From Halocaridina rubra (Eukaryota > Arthropoda > Malacostraca > Decapoda > Atyidae): a stretch of DNA of 64,000 nt. The notes under the pieces are model-generated. The model worked only from the letters and a program-made list of their open reading frames with translations, had not been told where the DNA came from and ran no database searches. Both the position numbers and the translations under genes were made by a program. This document shows positions 13,624 to 25,093 of the stretch, piece after piece (the first letter of the stretch is position 1; each line of letters opens with the position of its first letter). Location: NCBI GenBank assembly GCA_037179515.1, contig JAXCGZ010022644.1:31001-95000 (forward strand), written 5' to 3'.

Positions 13624-13673
13624 CATTCAGATGCTTAAGAAATTATTCACAAGAATTACTTTGTAGTTTACTT

Positions 13674-15926
13674 ATGAATGAAGTACATAAATTAAATGAA
13701 ATTCTATATACCGATAATATTAATACACAAGTAAATACTTTAACCAGTGTCTTATCATCATGTATAGATCGATGTGCACCACTCGTGACAAGAGAAATAT
13801 TTCGTCCCCCCGCTCCTTGGATAACAGATGACATAAAAAACATTATGAAAGAAAGAGACAAACTACAAAATGAAGTAAAACTACAAAGAGATAATATCCC
13901 TTTAAGAGAAAAGTTTACAGAGCATAAGAAACAAGTAAAATCATTATTAAGTAACAGTAAGAAACAGTATTACAAAAACGAATTTCAAAACGCTAAAGGC
14001 AATATCTCTGATACATGGAAAATTGCTAAAACCATGCTTTCCAATAACTGTAATAAAAGTAGTAACATATCAATTATACCTGATGAGGTAGATGTAAGTG
14101 CTAAAGCAGAAGAGTTCAATAATTTTTTCGCTGAAGTGGGGAAAAAAACCTTTGAAAAAACAAAAAAAGAAATAATAAATGAAATCAATAATAGTAATGG
14201 TGGTAATAATAATGATGATGGTAGTAGTAATAATAATAGAAATGTTGATAATGGTGTAAATAATAATGATGGTGGTAGTAATGGTAATGATAATAGTGAT
14301 GATGGTAGTAATGATAATAATAATGTTCAAGAACATAGTGCATTCAATAGAAGTAATGATGTCTTTAACCCTACTACAGTAGATTGTAATACAGTAATCT
14401 TAGTAATAAAAAATCTGAAAGACTCTAATGCATATGGATCAGATGGAATTTGTTTTCGTTTTATTAGAGATTCATTATTTGTAATAGCTTATTATCTGAC
14501 GGTAATAATCAATACTTCCATAGTTACCAATATCTACCCAGATTTATGGAAAAATCCCCATGTAATTCCTGGTTTTAAAAATGGAAATCCTGACGACGTC
14601 TCTAACTATAGACCAATCTCTTTACTACCAATTTTATCAAAGATACTTGAAAAGATTGTTGCAAATCAGTTAAGTGAGTTTCTTGAAAAAAATAAACTTA
14701 TTGCAAAAAGTCAACACGGTTTCAGGCCAAAATTATCAACTGAAACTGCCTTATTGAAAATATCAGATGAAATATACAAAAATATAGATAATAAGAAAAT
14801 ATCATTGCTACTACTACTCGATCTTTCTAAAGCTTTTGATAGTGTACACCATACCATTCTATTAGAAAAATGCAAAAAAATGAACATTGACCCAAGCTGG
14901 TTCGAGAACTATTTAAAAAACCGCTACCAGTCAGTCAGAATAAAAGATGTAGTCTCAAGTCGCAAGAAGGTATTGTTTGGGGTCCCTCAGGGATCGATCC
15001 TAGGACCTATACTTTTTCTAATATATGTAAACGATCTAGTAAAATATTTACCTAACTGTTATGTCATTCAATATGCTGACGATACTCAAATCTTAATTGA
15101 AGGAGAAATTAATGATTTAGAAAATATTATTCGTAGAGCAGAAGAAATTTTGTATATGGCTAAACGTTACTTTCTAAAAAATGGTCTGTTACTTAATGAA
15201 ACTAAAACCCAATCTATTCTTATCGGATCCAGACAATTATTATCAGAAGTTGATGACAATCTTCATATAAATTTTAACGGTAATATCATTAAGCCAATGA
15301 ACTCGGTAAAGAACCTAGGTGTCTATTTTGACCGTTACATGAATTTTGAAATGCATATAGATGAAATTTATAAAAAAGTAATGGGTACTCTAATATATCT
15401 AAATAGGGTAAAAGACTCATTTGAAACATCAACTCGTATAATAATTGTCCAGTCCTTAGCTATGAGTTTAATTAATTACTGTCTCAAAGTTTGGGGATGT
15501 ACAAATAAGACTCAATTACAAAGAATACAAAAGTTACAAAACTTTGCAGCACGAGTGGCTGTTGGCAATATAAGAAAATACGAGCACATCTCTCCTGTTT
15601 TAAAAGATCTAGAATGGATAAAGATTAGAGATAAATATGTTTTTGATATATGTACCTTTGTTTTTAATATACTAAGAAACAATATTCCTGATTGCTTGTA
15701 TAATTTTTCTACAGTAAGCTCAGTTACCGGGTTAACTACCCGTCAAGGGGAAGATTTATTAGTACGAAGGTCTAAAACTGATATTGGCTCAAGAGATATA
15801 AACATTCGTGGACCTCATTTATATAATCAGCTTCCCAGAGAACTAAAAAATGCTGGTTCAGTGTATACTTTTAAATATAATCTTAAGAAGTTACTCTTAA
15901 AGGAAGATTTTACTTGTAAATTTTAA
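13674..15926 (+). CDS. LINE reverse transcriptase (intact 750-residue frame)
   Basis: Non-LTR reverse transcriptase, which would copy element RNA at a nicked target. In order: a Lys-rich linker with APWITDDIK (residues about 45-90), an Asn/Asp/Gly-rich segment (about 169-220) from GGTAAT/AATGAT codon repeats, then SNYRPISLLP, KSQHGFRPKLST, LDLSKAFDSVH (catalytic Asp about 383), GVPQGSILGPILF, and QYADDTQ (Tyr 467, Asp 469, Asp 470). The thumb follows (KNLGVYFD), then the C-terminal box typical of CR1/Jockey-like RTs (GPHLYNQLPRELKN, TFKYNLKKLL). The open frame extends upstream to about 13625 without a stop, so the Met at 13674 is only the first in-frame Met. All RT catalytic residues are present, but the upstream endonuclease is broken, so the copy is not autonomous. 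Confidence 0.93.
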   Translation: MNEVHKLNEILYTDNINTQVNTLTSVLSSCIDRCAPLVTREIFRPPAPWITDDIKNIMKERDKLQNEVKLQRDNIPLREKFTEHKKQVKSLLSNSKKQYYKNEFQNAKGNISDTWKIAKTMLSNNCNKSSNISIIPDEVDVSAKAEEFNNFFAEVGKKTFEKTKKEIINEINNSNGGNNNDDGSSNNNRNVDNGVNNNDGGSNGNDNSDDGSNDNNNVQEHSAFNRSNDVFNPTTVDCNTVILVIKNLKDSNAYGSDGICFRFIRDSLFVIAYYLTVIINTSIVTNIYPDLWKNPHVIPGFKNGNPDDVSNYRPISLLPILSKILEKIVANQLSEFLEKNKLIAKSQHGFRPKLSTETALLKISDEIYKNIDNKKISLLLLLDLSKAFDSVHHTILLEKCKKMNIDPSWFENYLKNRYQSVRIKDVVSSRKKVLFGVPQGSILGPILFLIYVNDLVKYLPNCYVIQYADDTQILIEGEINDLENIIRRAEEILYMAKRYFLKNGLLLNETKTQSILIGSRQLLSEVDDNLHINFNGNIIKPMNSVKNLGVYFDRYMNFEMHIDEIYKKVMGTLIYLNRVKDSFETSTRIIIVQSLAMSLINYCLKVWGCTNKTQLQRIQKLQNFAARVAVGNIRKYEHISPVLKDLEWIKIRDKYVFDICTFVFNILRNNIPDCLYNFSTVSSVTGLTTRQGEDLLVRRSKTDIGSRDINIRGPHLYNQLPRELKNAGSVYTFKYNLKKLLLKEDFTCKF

Positions 15927-15972
15927 TTGTACACCCATATTTGAATACCCAATGTATGTTGGAAATAAAGTC

Positions 15973-16003
<31 letters not shown>

Positions 16004-16350
16004 TTGCATAAAAAAATGTCCCAAAAAAGTTTCTCCGTACTACGTAGTAGTATTAAGCTTCCTTCCAAGCATATTTCCTTATTACTTTTCCTGTAACATT
16101 GTATAGATGCGCAGTATTTGCTGTCTTTTCTCAAAGAATCGTGTCACATCTTCCACGTTATTAGAGTCTTTTTATCGTATAATTGTCCAGAAGTTTTTTT
16201 TTTTTTTTTTTTTTCGCTGTGAGGTTGATATGAAGCTCAGTATTCTTAGGCTTTCTTCCAAAAATTCTCTCCAAATCTTCCAAGTCATATGACTCTTTTA
16301 GCGAGAGAAAATCTCCCGAAAGACTTTTTCCTTAAGGTTGATTCGCCTTC
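16004..16350. repeat. Degenerate tandem repeat, right part
   Basis: The interrupted unit continues (CATTGCATAAAAAAATGTCC), followed by a unit at about 16065-16240 (TCTTCCACGTTATTAGAGTC, CTTTTTATCGTATAATTGTC) and one at about 16245-16345 (CTTCCAAAAATTCTCTCCAA, CTCCCGAAAGACTTTTTCC). The units match 12880-13044 in word order but vary in length. A T run at 16195-16214 lies inside one unit. Confidence 0.7.
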
Positions 16351-17098
<748 letters not shown>

Positions 17099-17499
17099 CA
17101 CCGCATGTTTCATAGAAGGGGTACGATTACTACCCTTCGTTTTTGAATGTGTACATTTTCATTTTCTTAACCAATAATTTGTAGTGAGTGCTACATGATA
17201 TTTGTTTAGACAGAAGTGTTTTGTATGTGTGTGTGTTTGTTCATAGTATATCCTTTTATTTGTTAAATTTTATGCACATGGTCGGATGTTCGCCGGCCAT
17301 TGCCATTGTTTTGTAATATTTTTGTCTCTTATTTGTAATATGCGCAAATAACCATTAGTGTTTTGTATAATACCCAACCAATAAGGAACATTTTAGAGAA
17401 CCTTTCATTATAAGTGATTAATGCGTATGTATGCCTGCTTTTGAACCATCCTTATCCCAGCTGGCTATATAATATAAAAACAGTCAGGGATATAAAGGG

Positions 17500-18092
17500 A
17501 ACCAACAGAAGACAGAGTCGTGATCTTTTTATTTTCAGAGAACAAACACAGTTTCAGGTTCAAAGATGATCACTATTACAGGGCCAACACTCTTAAACAA
17601 TATTCCAGACATCTTAAAAATTCATCCTCATTCACCGCTTTCAAAGGCAAACTATATAGTTTTCTTTTGGACAAATAGTAACTGCTCACACACTAATCAA
17701 ACGTAATGATTTAATGCAATTTCCCTTAACACAAACCATTCTGCATGTAAATAGATATCGCCTTTTTTCTATTTCTAAGTTAAGAACTAATTATTCTCAT
17801 TGTAAGGAATACAAATATGGTGATAATCCTGTATCGAGTGTTACTATTACTACTTTATTAGTAACATTAAATTGTTAAAATTTTTATTACAGTATGATCA
17901 TTGTTATTATAATATTATATGTATCTGTTAACTCAAGGTAATTTTCATTTTCTAGGAATGCTATACTTCTTTTTATTATGTATTACCCTCTTATTTATTA
18001 GTTCAATTACATGTCTACTAACAAGTGTAATTTCAGTTTTGTAACATAATAGCCATTGCCATATGGAAATAAATGTTTGTTTGTTTGTTTGC
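17500..18092 (+). pseudogene. CR1-like LINE 3' fragment with (TTTG)n tail
   Basis: Near 17570-17680 the translated pieces GPTLLNNIPDILK and SFTAFKGKLYSFLLDK plus a stop (with a frameshift between) match the C-terminal box of CR1-like RTs (GPxLxNxLP, FKxxLxxxLL). A 3' UTR of about 380 bases follows, ending in ATGGAAATAAATG and a (TTTG)n tail at about 18072-18091. The tail design parallels the intact LINE at 13045-16003, but the repeat motif differs. Upstream parts are missing or unrecognisable. Confidence 0.65.
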
Positions 18093-18262
18093 TTTGCAAT
18101 TCTTTGTTTTTGCAAAGAAAGTACATGAGTCTTGAGTGTATGGCAATATTTCATGGATGTGTGTGCATGAGAGAGAGCGATAGATAGATAGATAGAGTAT
18201 ATCATCCCCCCTTTCATAGCTTCATTTTTTCTCTTGACCATAGTGATTTTTTATTTATTTAT

Positions 18263-18405
18263 TCAGATAACTGTACATGGGGACATGTGCACATGGGCAC
18301 TCCCAGTGATATTGCAGTTGATAAACATTACAATCTATTTGGTTATGTATAAATAAAATATTAATAGAATTTGCAATTACTTTTAAATATCATAGCAAGT
18401 GAATA
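18263..18405 (+). repeat. Dispersed repeat, family G, copy 1
   Basis: CAGATAACTGTACATGGGGA, then CATGTGCACATGGGCACTCC, ATTGCAGTTGATAA, and TTATGTATAAATAA. The reverse complement of the same string, with few differences, occurs at 27795-27950. The type is unknown; it could be a short non-autonomous element. Confidence 0.75.
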
Positions 18406-18647
18406 TTTATTTCTCCATCCTGTTTCCAGCTATATATAAACCTCTTTGACTTATGCCATTCTCAACTTTCTAGCAATCCGTTAAAGACAAAGAACTTAGT
18501 GTCTTGAGACTCAATATTGTACTTTATTATACTGGTCCTTTTTGGCAACTTTAAAGTATAACGTATTATTCACCTCCAGAACTTTAAATGTATCTCCGAA
18601 ACAGATAATTTCCGTAGCACCCGCGTAGATTCTTTTCCTCCAGACGA

Positions 18648-18650
<3 letters not shown>

Positions 18651-18685
<35 letters not shown>

Positions 18686-18701
18686 CATTATTATCATTAT
18701 T

Positions 18702-18732
<31 letters not shown>

Positions 18733-18735
18733 TAT
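18651..18735. repeat. (TTA)n microsatellite
   Basis: About 85 bases of TTA repeat with ATC and TTTTTA variants. Confidence 0.95.
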
Positions 18736-19098
18736 AAGTTGGATTGCAGATAATTCAGGTGTTCTTGAATGCCACCTTTTCAAATTCCATAAAAGGGTTT
18801 GTTGCTAAAGAGAGAGGTTGTCGCAATTGTCCGTCATTTTTATATACCAAATACATATGTGGGCGACGTGCTTGTCATCACCTTCTCTTTCGCATAAATA
18901 CTTGTATCTGAAACGCATATATATGAACATTGCAATTATATATGGAGGACACGACAGTACTTTCAGTGTTTAACACCTTTGCTTCAATGATTTTTAACTC
19001 GTTTGTATTATATGCGGATTGTGCCTCTGACACGCCTTATTACAATTGTGAATACGAAGTAGCAGGAACACGCACTCCATTAAATAGATTAGTAGAAA

Positions 19099-19103
<5 letters not shown>

Positions 19104-19149
<46 letters not shown>
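19104..19149. repeat. (GA)n microsatellite, left of SINE copy 2
   Basis: About 46 bases of GA repeat that stops where the SINE begins. It resumes after the SINE. Confidence 0.95.
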
Positions 19150-19152
<3 letters not shown>

Positions 19153-19345
19153 TAGTCACCGTGGCTCAAACGGTAGCGTCCGCGACTCTGAGGCGTCAGG
19201 TCGAGGGTTCGCGCCCCGTCACGGTCTGAGGTTAGCAAGGGCATGCAATCAGATAACTATTACATCTGCCAAAACAAGTCCTTTGCATGAAGGCAACCGT
19301 CCTAGCCCTTGGTTGAAAAGGGAGTCCGTGACGTAAAACCGGAAC
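19150..19345 (+). mobile_element. tRNA-derived SINE, copy 2
   Basis: The A-box-like TGGCTCAAACGGTAGC lies at 19162-19177 and the B-box-like GGGTTCGCGCCCC at 19205-19217, a normal spacing for an internal pol III promoter. The body and the terminus ACGTAAAACCGGAAC match copy 1 at 8375-8570. A cloverleaf is not preserved well enough to call a functional tRNA gene. It lies between two (GA)n tracts. Confidence 0.87.

Positions 19346-19424
<79 letters not shown>
19346..19424. repeat. (GA)n microsatellite, right of SINE copy 2
   Basis: About 78 bases of GA repeat with one GG slip. Confidence 0.96.
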
Positions 19425-20464
<1,040 letters not shown>

Positions 20465-20516
20465 TATATATATTTCATGAGAAGCACGTGAATATTGTAT
20501 ATGTGGATGGTTATGT

Positions 20517-20629
20517 CTACGTAAGGAAATTGAAAGAAATTTTGAGGTCCTTGGGATTTTCAAGAGTATTTATTTGCGACTCATCTTCAGAGGTATCACC
20601 TCAAAATTCCTTTAAATCTCCTTACGTAG
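20517..20629. repeat. Hairpin-forming inverted repeat between two (TA)n tracts
   Basis: The left arm 20517-20548 (CTACGTAAGGAAATTGAAAG...) pairs with the right arm 20598-20629 (...AATCTCCTTACGTAG) at 29 of 32 positions, with a 49-base loop. It is flanked by (TA)n tracts at 20395-20460 and 20637-20725. It looks like a small foldback or MITE-like element. Confidence 0.75.
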
Positions 20630-20636
20630 CTATAAC

Positions 20637-20637
20637 G

Positions 20638-20725
<88 letters not shown>
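20637..20725. repeat. (TA)n microsatellite
   Basis: About 88 bases of TA repeat with one TTA break near 20657. Confidence 0.97.
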
Positions 20726-20726
<1 letters not shown>

Positions 20727-20858
20727 CAGACTGAATATTACCCTTGTATGTGTTAGCGATGTTCGAGTATATCTGTTGAGCACTTCAAGTTTTAGACAAA
20801 AGCTCAGCAAATATTGTTAAATTTATTTCTAAAATCTGGCTTTCCTATTTACTTGCAG

Positions 20859-20891
20859 GAAAAATTCCAGCCATTGAGAAGACAGTATTTA
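20859..20891 (+). CDS. Candidate 33-base micro-exon of the PWWP-domain gene
   Basis: It is preceded by TTTCCTATTTACTTGCAG and followed by the strong donor GTAAGTATG. The length is a multiple of three. Read in phase 1, the phase required by the exon at 43005 and by the candidate at 464-511, it is open and gives about (x)KIPAIEKTVF. It could therefore be an optional exon. Its small size means chance cannot be excluded. Confidence 0.3.
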
Positions 20892-22085
20892 GTAAGTATG
20901 CTTATTTTGTTTTCCTTTTTTAAGAGTAGCACCTTACAGAAGCTAAATATGGTAACCTCTGTAAAATGTAGACAAATGCAGGTATCCTGTATTGTTAAAG
21001 TCTTCGAATGCACAGAGCGACTGTACAACAACATTTATAACAATATAAAATGTAGATGGATACGTATATTTGATGTGAAAGAGATAATTAGAGAAAAGGG
21101 AAGGTATAATAATTGTTTAGATTACACACCTAATTCTAAAACATGACCACACAACACGTGAGAAGGTGTAATTCTTTTGCTCACCATGATAATGAAGCAC
21201 CCCATCCGATAGTTAAAGCCAGTGGTGGAACATTGTCTTGACTGGTGCAGAAGTAAGTATAGGCAGACTTCTCCCTTTTGCAGCTCTGCGCCTTAAAAGC
21301 AATTAATTATTTTCCAGTTCGCGTAACTTATGTGGGTTGAGGATTCCACCGCAAGGCATTTTGACCTTTTGAAGCCGCATGTATAAAGTTGATAGTCCAT
21401 CTTGCTGTGCTTCCCACGTTCATGGAAGAGTTCTCGCAAAAGTTTAAAATTAATTTTTACATTCGACTGTATTCATATATTTATCTCTGTCCATTTACAT
21501 AAGTCATTTCTGAGATAAAACTCTAGAAAAGACTTTTCATCTTTGTCGAAGTCAGTATTCGCGATGACACATGACACTTATTTCAGCATTGACCACTTAT
21601 GTATTTTAAGTGAAGAATGCGGAAGATTACATTATACTCCCAAGGAAATTAGAATTTCCATTGATACTTTTAATATGTTATCCAACACTTAAACCTGGGT
21701 AAATATTGAACTCATAAAGAAGTATTTCGGAAATGCAAAGGACTACGTGGGGATAAGATGCAGTTAGTCTACAATGGTCTGCTGAGGTTTACGCTCAGCT
21801 ATAAAGCCTTGAGCACGTTTTTGAGCTTGCATCATTTGATAACGTTAAAGGTCCCAATGCCTCGTCATTGTTTTTTATTTTGTTTTTATAGTCTGCGATA
21901 GGAGAAACTTTTCCTATTCCTTCATATATGATTGAACTGAAACTACTGAAGATATGAATTACGATTCCATCATTTTATAGCCTTTGTCAACTCAGTAGGT
22001 TGAAGAGAGTACATCACAATATAATAGAAGAAAAAAGGCCCATTATACTGCCCTCTGTTTTCCAAAAAATATGTTAAGGTCTTAA
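20892..22085. other. No recognisable feature
   Basis: About 1.2 kb of unique sequence. The forward frame 20814-21146 is not conserved-looking. No transposon end is recognised. Confidence 0.55.
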
Positions 22086-22087
22086 TA

Positions 22088-22128
<41 letters not shown>

Positions 22129-22129
22129 G
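22086..22129. repeat. (TAA)n microsatellite
   Basis: About 44 bases of TAA repeat. Confidence 0.95.
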
Positions 22130-22487
22130 TAAATGAAGAGGTTAAAAATATTAAAGCTTCAGTAAAAAAGGTGTTGATTTTGGTCAAAGTTTCTTGTATA
22201 ACTTAATCATTTTTGTTCCGCCCTAACTGTATGTGGGGAGGGGATGAAGTTGCATCATTCGAATTCGTGAGGCTTATATTTAAGACATCTTTTCGAAGGG
22301 AACTCACTAGGGTTCACTAGTGTTATGCCTAAAACAGGCGGTGTCTCTTTTAAGTTGAAAGTTAATTGTCATATTCAGTGAATTTTGGGCCCTTTACACT
22401 AAGATACGTTGTCTTTTAGTTTTGGTTTGGATAAGAGCGTTGCTGTTGTACTGGCTGCTTGCTTTGCAGTTTAATAAAAATTTTACT

Positions 22488-22503
22488 GATAATAATAATA
22501 ATG

Positions 22504-22551
<48 letters not shown>

Positions 22552-22561
22552 GTAATAATAA
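22488..22561. repeat. (TAA)n microsatellite
   Basis: About 74 bases of TAA repeat with ATG and TGG variants. Confidence 0.95.
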
Positions 22562-22728
22562 CAGTTACATATAATATATTCCTCTTGATGGAAGATGTCT
22601 TGTTCTAAAATCTTAAATGATAAATTCTTACAACTCGTGGGTGGGTATATGACTCTAGTTGATACTTGCAAATATCACTGATGAAATGTTTTTAAGCTAT
22701 GTAAATCATAAATTTTGGAAAAAAAATT

Positions 22729-22729
<1 letters not shown>

Positions 22730-22796
<67 letters not shown>
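22730..22796. repeat. (AT)n microsatellite
   Basis: About 66 bases of AT repeat. Confidence 0.97.
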
Positions 22797-22799
<3 letters not shown>

Positions 22800-23267
22800 G
22801 CTGGGGGACGAACATTTTCCCCATAGTGCAGCCCTATCTCTTGAAGGTACTGAATTGTCTTTAACCCCATACATCTAATGTAGCACTCACTGTGTTGGCC
22901 AAAGGGCACCGCTACACGAAGAACTTGATTATATTCCCCTCCTTATCCTTAGATAACTGTTAAGGAAAACGGGAGCCTTTTCCCACATTCCGCACCTTCA
23001 GAGGCATTAGAAGAACTGGAAGGTCTAGTTTAATTACCCATTTTAGAGCCTCTGAAGTGACCAAAATTTTAGGTTCGTTTGGTTGGTTTTAGTCATTTGC
23101 ACCTTGACCCCCGTGAAGTGCTGAATTGTCCAGCTCTAGTTCATACACACTGTAACGGATTTCAATTTGATTTTAATAATACTGTGATATCCTAACTGTA
23201 GTCACGACGACTATATTAGATCTTAAAATCATTTACCTTTTCATTAGTCTATGTTTCTCGCAGAATA
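22797..23267. other. Unique or unknown-repeat sequence
   Basis: Higher in GC than its surroundings. GGTACTGAATTGTC (about 22848) and AAGTGCTGAATTGTC (about 23117) are loosely alike. No protein or element is identified. Confidence 0.4.
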
Positions 23268-23505
23268 AGTCGATGTTAAGTCTTCCTTCAGTTACGGTTC
23301 TTTTTCTATGCCTACAGCTACCCTGAATATTCTTGGATTTTCATCACACATCTTTTATTATATCTTCACATCTGACAAGTCATTACACTCTTCATCTCTG
23401 TTTCTCTTTATGTATTCTTCGTGCCCAGGCCCGATAAGGGCTGTTTTATTTTTATTTTTTTTTTTGGGGGGGGCCGTCCTGGTGTCACATAAAAAAAAAA
23501 ATAGG
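23268..23505 (+). repeat. LINE 3'-end repeat, family A, copy 3
   Basis: It runs from CGATGTTAAGTCTTCCTTCA through ACGGTTCTTTTTCTATGCCT, ATATTCTTGGATTTTCATC and CATCTGACAAGTCATTACAC to TTCGTGCCCAGGCCCGATAA. It ends in CCTGGTGTCACATAAAAAA. The inverted copy at 34640-34895 matches it word for word over most of the length. Confidence 0.85.
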
Positions 23506-24256
23506 CTATTTGGGGATAAACATAAATGCTCTTGCTATTCTGTAAATTCTGTTCCTGATAAAATAACTAGGCTAATGGAAAAAAAAAGGCTCGAAAAACT
23601 TCTTAAAAAATATGAAATAGAATGAGGGTAATACTTTGAAGAGATTAAGGCCAAAAGGAGAACTTTTGATGGGGAAATATAATCCGATAACACTATTATC
23701 CTATTATGTCGATTGGATGATGTAACATGAGTGGAAGAGAAGCGATAACTTTTAATATGGGACAATGACTTGTTGCCCATTTTATTATCAGAGCACACAC
23801 AGTCGTTTGAATTTGATGCTTCTGAAACATTTTTTTCAGAAATGGCTGTACAAGACTTATTTTGAAAACGTCAAAATTGTAAAATTGTTCAACATAGTTT
23901 GAATGAGGCTTGAATTAAAATTAAGAAAATAATGATACTGTCTTAATGAATAGTGTTATCCTTCCATATATTTGATAGTATATAGTATACTATCATTTAA
24001 CAGCGTTGCAATTCAAATTTGATTTTTTTTTAAATTTTATATTGTCTGTTTTTCTTTTTTACACAATACGGTGACTGATTACTTTGATTGCTAAACATTA
24101 CTCTTACAAATTAGATTGAATTCTCTGGTTGCACGTTGTTTTCCAACGGATATGTGTGTATTCAGTTTCACGTCGTTTTGTCTCTCCAGTGATATTTTCG
24201 AAACTAAAATTATGAAGTGTTACCGTGTTCCGGAATTTGCGTTTTACGGTTTCTAG
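23506..24256. other. No recognisable feature
   Basis: AT-rich unique sequence, with one short imperfect palindrome at about 23975-23995 (TAGTATATAGTATACTATC). Confidence 0.55.
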
Positions 24257-24596
<340 letters not shown>

Positions 24597-25093
24597 CTTA
24601 CTGAGTGGAGAGAAGTCATTTGTGGGTTTCTTGACAACTGATTGGTCCACTTGACCTCTAAAATATACCAGGCATCGCTCTCTTCACTGAAGGAACCAGG
24701 TGATGTTTGTTGTTCTGACTTTTTATTTCTTCTAATGTAACCAACTAATGTAACCAACTTTTAGTAGTACTTTATTTAATGAAATCTTCCCCAGTAAAAG
24801 GAAGTTATTTGAATAAGTTTAAGTATTTTTATGTATTTCTGCAAGAATTGTGAATGAACCACAGCTGCATGTCACTTTTCCATAGGTCTCTAATACCTTG
24901 AGACTTGAAAACAAAATAATTTAGGAATTTTACCTAGTAAATAATTACTGAACTCAGTTGCTTACAATTATGTTGGAGATTATTGTTAAAAGAAAAATGC
25001 CTAAAAGAATGTACATGTAAAATAGCAGTGCCGTGGAATAATTGCTTTTTTTTTCTAGTATTATCATTTAGGTAACTCATTCCCTTATATTAA
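24597..25093. other. No recognisable feature
   Basis: Unique sequence between the foldback element and the RNase H frame. It could hold the decayed upstream part of that retroelement. Confidence 0.45.

Larger units (their letters stand above)
13045..16003 (+). mobile_element. CR1/Jockey-like non-LTR retrotransposon, 5' truncated
   Basis: The element holds a 3' part of an AP-endonuclease region (13045-13620), an intact RT frame (13674-15926), GGAAATAAAG near 15960 and a (TTA)n tail ending at about 16001. TTGCAT occurs at 13039-13044 and again at 16004-16009, a likely target-site duplication. The host sequence on both sides belongs to one unit of a local tandem repeat, which fixes the insertion point. 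The 5' end is cut inside the endonuclease. The 3' simple-repeat tail, the lack of poly(A) and the RT C-terminal box fit the CR1/Jockey group, but the clade needs a phylogeny. Confidence 0.88.

Noticed and set aside
19150..19230. Functional tRNA gene at the SINE head
   Set aside because: The internal promoter boxes are present but the acceptor and anticodon stems are degraded, and the sequence continues into a repeated body shared with 8375-8570.
20814..21146. 110-codon forward frame
   Set aside because: It overlaps the candidate micro-exon in another frame but lacks any conserved motif. The frame continues through a good donor site, arguing against a long exon.
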